Made by a program: the position numbers and the translations under genes. The notes under the pieces are model-generated. The model ran no database searches. It saw only the letters and a program-made list of their open reading frames with translations, and was not told the origin of the DNA. Shown one piece after another: positions 60,953 to 64,000 of a stretch of 64,000 nt of DNA. The stretch covers positions 62,001-126,000 of the forward strand of contig MEOE01000028.1 in the NCBI GenBank assembly GCA_001768565.1. The letters are read 5' to 3'. The stretch's first letter is position 1. The number at the start of each line of letters is the position of its first letter. This DNA is from Bacteroidetes bacterium GWF2_33_16. Its GTDB lineage: Bacteria > Bacteroidota > Bacteroidia > Bacteroidales > UBA12077.

Positions 60953-62557
60953 ATGAAAAAAGCTATAATAATCATACTCTTTTTTTTCTCTGCTTCACTG
61001 TATGCGCAAGATGTATACTATCATACCACGAATAAAGATGTATATGAGTTTCTGGATGAGTTTGCGGCAGCTGGAGTTATAGATATAAATACAGTTGTTA
61101 AGCCCTTTTCGCGGATGTTTATAGCCGAAAAGCTTATGGAGGTTAGTGAGTCGGGATATGAACTTAATGCACGTCAGCAGGCAGAGCTTGATTTTTATTT
61201 TAAGGATTTTAATAAGGAACTTAAAAAAAATAAGAATTTTGATAAGCGCCTCGACCTCTATACATATAAAGATTCTTTATTTACATTTTCGGTAAATCCA
61301 ATTGTCGGGATCGATTATTTTATGAACGATAGTGGTAGTTTCTCGCATTGGTGGAATGGAGCCGAAGCATTTGCCTATATAGGCAATAATTGGGGTTTTT
61401 ATGCCAGTTTGCGCGATAACCACGAAAGCACCCTCCTAACAAGAGAGGATTTTTTAACTCCACGTACAGGGGCCAATTACAAATATACCGACAAGGGAGG
61501 CGATTACAGTGATATGCGTGGTGGCCTCACCTACTCGTGGGATTGGGGTAGCTTTGGAATTGTAAAAGATCATTTCGAATGGGGTAACAACTATAATGGA
61601 GCCAATATTTTTAGCAACAGAGCTCCTTCGTTTGCACATATTAAGTTACAACTTAAACCTGCCAAGTGGTTCGAGTTTAACTGGGTTCACGGATGGCTTG
61701 TGTCCGAAGTAATTGATAGTGCCTCTTCGATGACATTCACGAACTCATATGGTACTGATTATCGAGATATGATGTTTGATAAGTACCTTGCTGCAAACCT
61801 TTTTACCTTTAAACCATTTGACAAACTATATATTTCGCTTGGTAATTCGGTAATTTATAGCTCTGATGGTCCACAATTGCAATATCTTATTCCGGTGATG
61901 TTTTACAAATCGGTTGATCACACCTATAATGCAACAGATAAATCGGGAAGAAATGTTGGTCAGAACTCGCAGATGTTTATTGATATAAGCTCAAGAAATA
62001 TAAAGAAACTCCATCTTTCGGCCACCCTATTTATTGATGAACTTTCGACCGATCGGTTTTTTAACGATACAGTATGGAACTTCTGGAGTTTTAAAGCCAG
62101 CGCACGAGTTTCTGATCTTATTCCGAATACATTTATTACTGTTGAATATACTAAATCGATGCCCCTCACCTACAAGCATAATATTCCAACCACAACGTTC
62201 GAAAGCAATGGTTATAACCTGGGACATTATTTAATGGATAATGCGCATGAGTTTTATTTTTCGGTTTTAGTAAAGCCTTTCAGAACATTAACAATAAAAG
62301 CAGATTATCTGTTTGCTCAAAAAGGCAAGGATTATGATGATTTGGGAGGATCACGATTGGGCAATCCGTTTATGGATAAGGTGGAATGGGAGAATCAAAG
62401 CTATTCGATCCGGGCTTCGTACCAAATAATTAATGATGGATATTTGTTTGTAAAATTTATGCATAGTGATATTTCGGGAGATGTAACAAAATACACACCA
62501 CTGGTTTATCACGGAATACAAAATACTTTTTCGTTTGGAGCAAATATTGGATTCTAA
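60953..62557 (+). CDS. wzi: Capsule assembly Wzi family outer-membrane protein
   Basis: The signal peptide (IIIILFFFSASLYAQ) precedes an N-terminal helical part (DVYEFLDEFAAAGVIDINTV, NARQQAELDFYFKDFNKEL) and a beta-barrel of about 18 strands. Barrel segments include WWNGAEAFAYIGNNWGFYAS, YSWDWGSFGIVKDHFEWGNN and WFEFNWVHGWLVSEV, and it ends NTFSFGANIGF. Wzi proteins are outer-membrane lectins that anchor capsule at the surface, so the locus product is probably cell-bound. It lies after the GxxExxY cassette on the same strand. Confidence 0.88.
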   Translation: MKKAIIIILFFFSASLYAQDVYYHTTNKDVYEFLDEFAAAGVIDINTVVKPFSRMFIAEKLMEVSESGYELNARQQAELDFYFKDFNKELKKNKNFDKRLDLYTYKDSLFTFSVNPIVGIDYFMNDSGSFSHWWNGAEAFAYIGNNWGFYASLRDNHESTLLTREDFLTPRTGANYKYTDKGGDYSDMRGGLTYSWDWGSFGIVKDHFEWGNNYNGANIFSNRAPSFAHIKLQLKPAKWFEFNWVHGWLVSEVIDSASSMTFTNSYGTDYRDMMFDKYLAANLFTFKPFDKLYISLGNSVIYSSDGPQLQYLIPVMFYKSVDHTYNATDKSGRNVGQNSQMFIDISSRNIKKLHLSATLFIDELSTDRFFNDTVWNFWSFKASARVSDLIPNTFITVEYTKSMPLTYKHNIPTTTFESNGYNLGHYLMDNAHEFYFSVLVKPFRTLTIKADYLFAQKGKDYDDLGGSRLGNPFMDKVEWENQSYSIRASYQIINDGYLFVKFMHSDISGDVTKYTPLVYHGIQNTFSFGANIGF

Positions 62558-62817
62558 AAAAACTTTGAGCTTCTAGCCATGAGCTATGAGCCCGACTGAC
62601 TTCCTGCGGCGGTTAAAACCACCTCCTGCATCGTCTCTAGGCTCTCACCTTCATCCTTCAAATTAACGCTTTCAGCAGAAAATTTTTGCACACTTTTTGT
62701 GTCTGGAGTTTCTTTGTTTTAAAAAAAATAACAAAAACTTAACAAACAATAAAAATGAATAAACAAAAGTATTTTGAAATTTGTTTGTAAAAAACCGCGG
62801 AAACTTTTAATACTTTT
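62558..62817. other. Intergenic region with a short word array
   Basis: TTGAGCTTCTAGCCATGAGC followed by TATGAGCCC is a word array of the kind seen elsewhere, next to a GC-rich TTCCTGCGGCGGTTAAAACC segment. The rest is AT-rich. I see no gene. Confidence 0.5.
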
Positions 62818-62850
62818 TTTGTTTCCTAACTTTTTTTTGTTTTATATTTG
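62818..62850 (+). promoter_or_regulatory. Promoter of the TetR regulator gene
   Basis: TTTG (62818-62821), a 21-bp spacer and TATATTTG (62843-62850, exact TAnnTTTG). Transcription would begin near 62855-62857, at the ATG itself, so the mRNA may be leaderless. Confidence 0.5.
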
Positions 62851-62854
62851 CGCC

Positions 62855-63481
62855 ATGAATTCAGAATTAGAAAATATTTTAGAAAAGGTTGCTGCTCTTT
62901 ATATGAAATATGGAGTAAAGAGTATCACCATGGATGATGTTGCCCGCGAATTGGGCATATCAAAAAAAACACTTTACCAGTACGTTGAGAATAAAAACGA
63001 GCTGGTAGAGAAGGTTGTGGATTATGTTTTAAACAAGAAAGATTGCGAGTTTAAAATGATCTCTGAAAAAGAAATGAATGCTATTGAAAAGTTGCTCGAA
63101 GTAAATATGCATATCATTAAAACAATGAAAGAATATAATCCGGCAACCGAGTACGATCTTAAAAAGTACTATCCCGAGCTATTTGCAAAGCTGCATTCGG
63201 TGCGAAAAGAAAGAATGTACCAATCGATAATGGCAAACATTAAAAAAGGCAAAGAAGAAGGATTATACCGAGAGGAACTGAACGAAGAAGTAATAGCGCG
63301 CATGCAGGTAAGTCGGTTTATGAATATTAACGAAGATGATCTTCTTACAAAAAATGATTTGCAAAGGTCAGAGTTTATTCACGAGCTTTTTATTTATCAT
63401 ATTCGAGGCATTGCTAATGAAAAAGGGATTGAAGTTCTGGAAAATACTCTAAAAACAATAAATTTTAATAATTACTTATAA
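62855..63481 (+). CDS. TetR/AcrR family transcriptional regulator
   Basis: The start at 62855 (MNSELENILEKVAALYMKYG) gives the standard TetR N-terminus. The helix-turn-helix is KSITMDDVARELGISKKTLY, then QYVENKNELVEKVVDYVLNK. The ligand-binding C-terminal domain (about residues 60-208) is all helical and not closely recognised. Upstream in-frame sequence encodes a hydrophobic stretch that overlaps the promoter and is not translated in my view. It lies 21 bp before a TolC-type efflux gene, so it probably represses that efflux operon. Confidence 0.9.
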   Translation: MNSELENILEKVAALYMKYGVKSITMDDVARELGISKKTLYQYVENKNELVEKVVDYVLNKKDCEFKMISEKEMNAIEKLLEVNMHIIKTMKEYNPATEYDLKKYYPELFAKLHSVRKERMYQSIMANIKKGKEEGLYREELNEEVIARMQVSRFMNINEDDLLTKNDLQRSEFIHELFIYHIRGIANEKGIEVLENTLKTINFNNYL

Positions 63482-63502
63482 TTAACAATAAAATAAATAC
63501 GA

Positions 63503-64000
63503 ATGAAACAGAAATTTTTGCTTGGTATGCTACTCACAGCCCTCCCTTTATTGGGATTTTCGCAGCAGACTGAGCCATTGGAATTATCGTTAAATAAGGC
63601 ACAGGAATATGCTATTCAGAATAACCTTACCTTAAAAAATGCAAACCTGGATATTACTATCGCGGAGAAAAAAGTTTGGGAAACAACGGCTATTGGTTTA
63701 CCACAAGTTAATGGAGCATTAAACTACCAGCACATTCCGGGCGAACTACCTACGTTTTCGTTTACCGATAGTTCGACCATGAAAATATACAATTATATAT
63801 TTACATCTCTTGAAGCATTGGGTTATCCACCATCGTCAGATTTGTTTTCGAGCGATTCGAAACCATTAACACTGGGGGTAAAAAACAGTACTACTTATTC
63901 GGTTACTGTTTCGCAATTGGTGTTTAGTGGTGAATATATTGTTGGATTGCAAGCATCAAAAACCTTTTTGCAGATTTCAAAGCTAGCTGCAGAAAAGCAA
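63503..64000 (+). CDS. TolC-type outer membrane efflux protein (C-terminus cut by window edge)
   Basis: The open frame of 166 codons runs off the window. A signal peptide (FLLGMLLTALPLLGFSQ) is followed by the TolC-family start LELSLNKAQEYAIQNNLTLK, NANLDITIAEKKVWETTAIG and LPQVNGALNYQHIPG, then a strand near YSVTVSQLVFSGEYIVGLQA, the first barrel hairpin. It should form the outer-membrane channel of a tripartite RND- or ABC-type pump with partners beyond the window. It follows the TetR gene by 21 bp, so the two are probably in one operon. Confidence 0.88.
   Translation, partial: MKQKFLLGMLLTALPLLGFSQQTEPLELSLNKAQEYAIQNNLTLKNANLDITIAEKKVWETTAIGLPQVNGALNYQHIPGELPTFSFTDSSTMKIYNYIFTSLEALGYPPSSDLFSSDSKPLTLGVKNSTTYSVTVSQLVFSGEYIVGLQASKTFLQISKLAAEKQ

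Overview
The window reads as a chromosomal segment of an AT-rich member of the Bacteroidota, probably a Bacteroidales/Marinilabiliales-type organism. The signs are several matches to the Bacteroidota promoter (TTTG, about 19 bp, TAnnTTTG), few Shine-Dalgarno sites, a FecI/FecR pair whose FecR ends in a DUF4974-type domain, STN and TonB-receptor proteins, an UpxY-type antiterminator, a GldA-type ATPase and the long form of IspG. No rRNA, tRNA, CRISPR array or intact insertion sequence was seen.

Layout. 1-6846 (minus strand): exported or membrane proteins, namely an aspartic-protease-like lipoprotein cut by the window edge, a secreted methyltransferase, an S41 peptidase, a truncated alpha/beta hydrolase, an esterase with a PA14 domain, and a MacB-type permease. 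7198-12507: housekeeping and small conserved genes (DUF2378-like, MmcQ/YjbR, YraN, DUF4412-like, LD-carboxypeptidase, MetG). 12583-20104: an envelope-signalling operon of ECF sigma factor, FecR anti-sigma, an STN-domain protein built of 16-residue repeats, a paralogous repeat protein and a TonB-dependent receptor that lacks an STN domain. 20122-21020: a frameshifted REP-associated transposase (RAYT) among its own palindromes. 21025-25356: ispG, gldA and metK.

25875-62557 is a large surface-polysaccharide locus. It begins with an UpxY antiterminator and a Wza-type export lipoprotein. A complete-looking pseudaminic acid block follows, except for PseB: pseC, pseF, a pseG-acetyltransferase fusion and pseI. 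Next come a Wzc-type tyrosine kinase and a legionaminic-type block (legB, legC, legH/neuD, legG, legI, ptmE, legF). Then come a KpsS-like transferase, flippase, polymerase, several GT4 glycosyltransferases, an acetyltransferase, a sugar epimerase, a glutamine-amidotransferase/N-acetyl-sugar amidotransferase fusion, a DUF354 protein, an initiating sugar transferase and the capsule-assembly protein Wzi. The likely product is a capsule or glycan with two different nonulosonic acids, one possibly amidinated. 62855-64000 begins a TetR regulator and TolC-type efflux operon.

The most unusual feature is the repeat content. The intergenic DNA holds several unrelated dispersed repeat families. Three small genes, the RAYT, a DUF559 nuclease-like gene and a GxxExxY gene, each sit between copies of a different family. 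Two repeat families have also entered coding sequence in frame, in legB and legC. The idea that DUF559 and GxxExxY proteins service their own repeats, as RAYTs serve REPs, is the main candidate here for an undescribed system.
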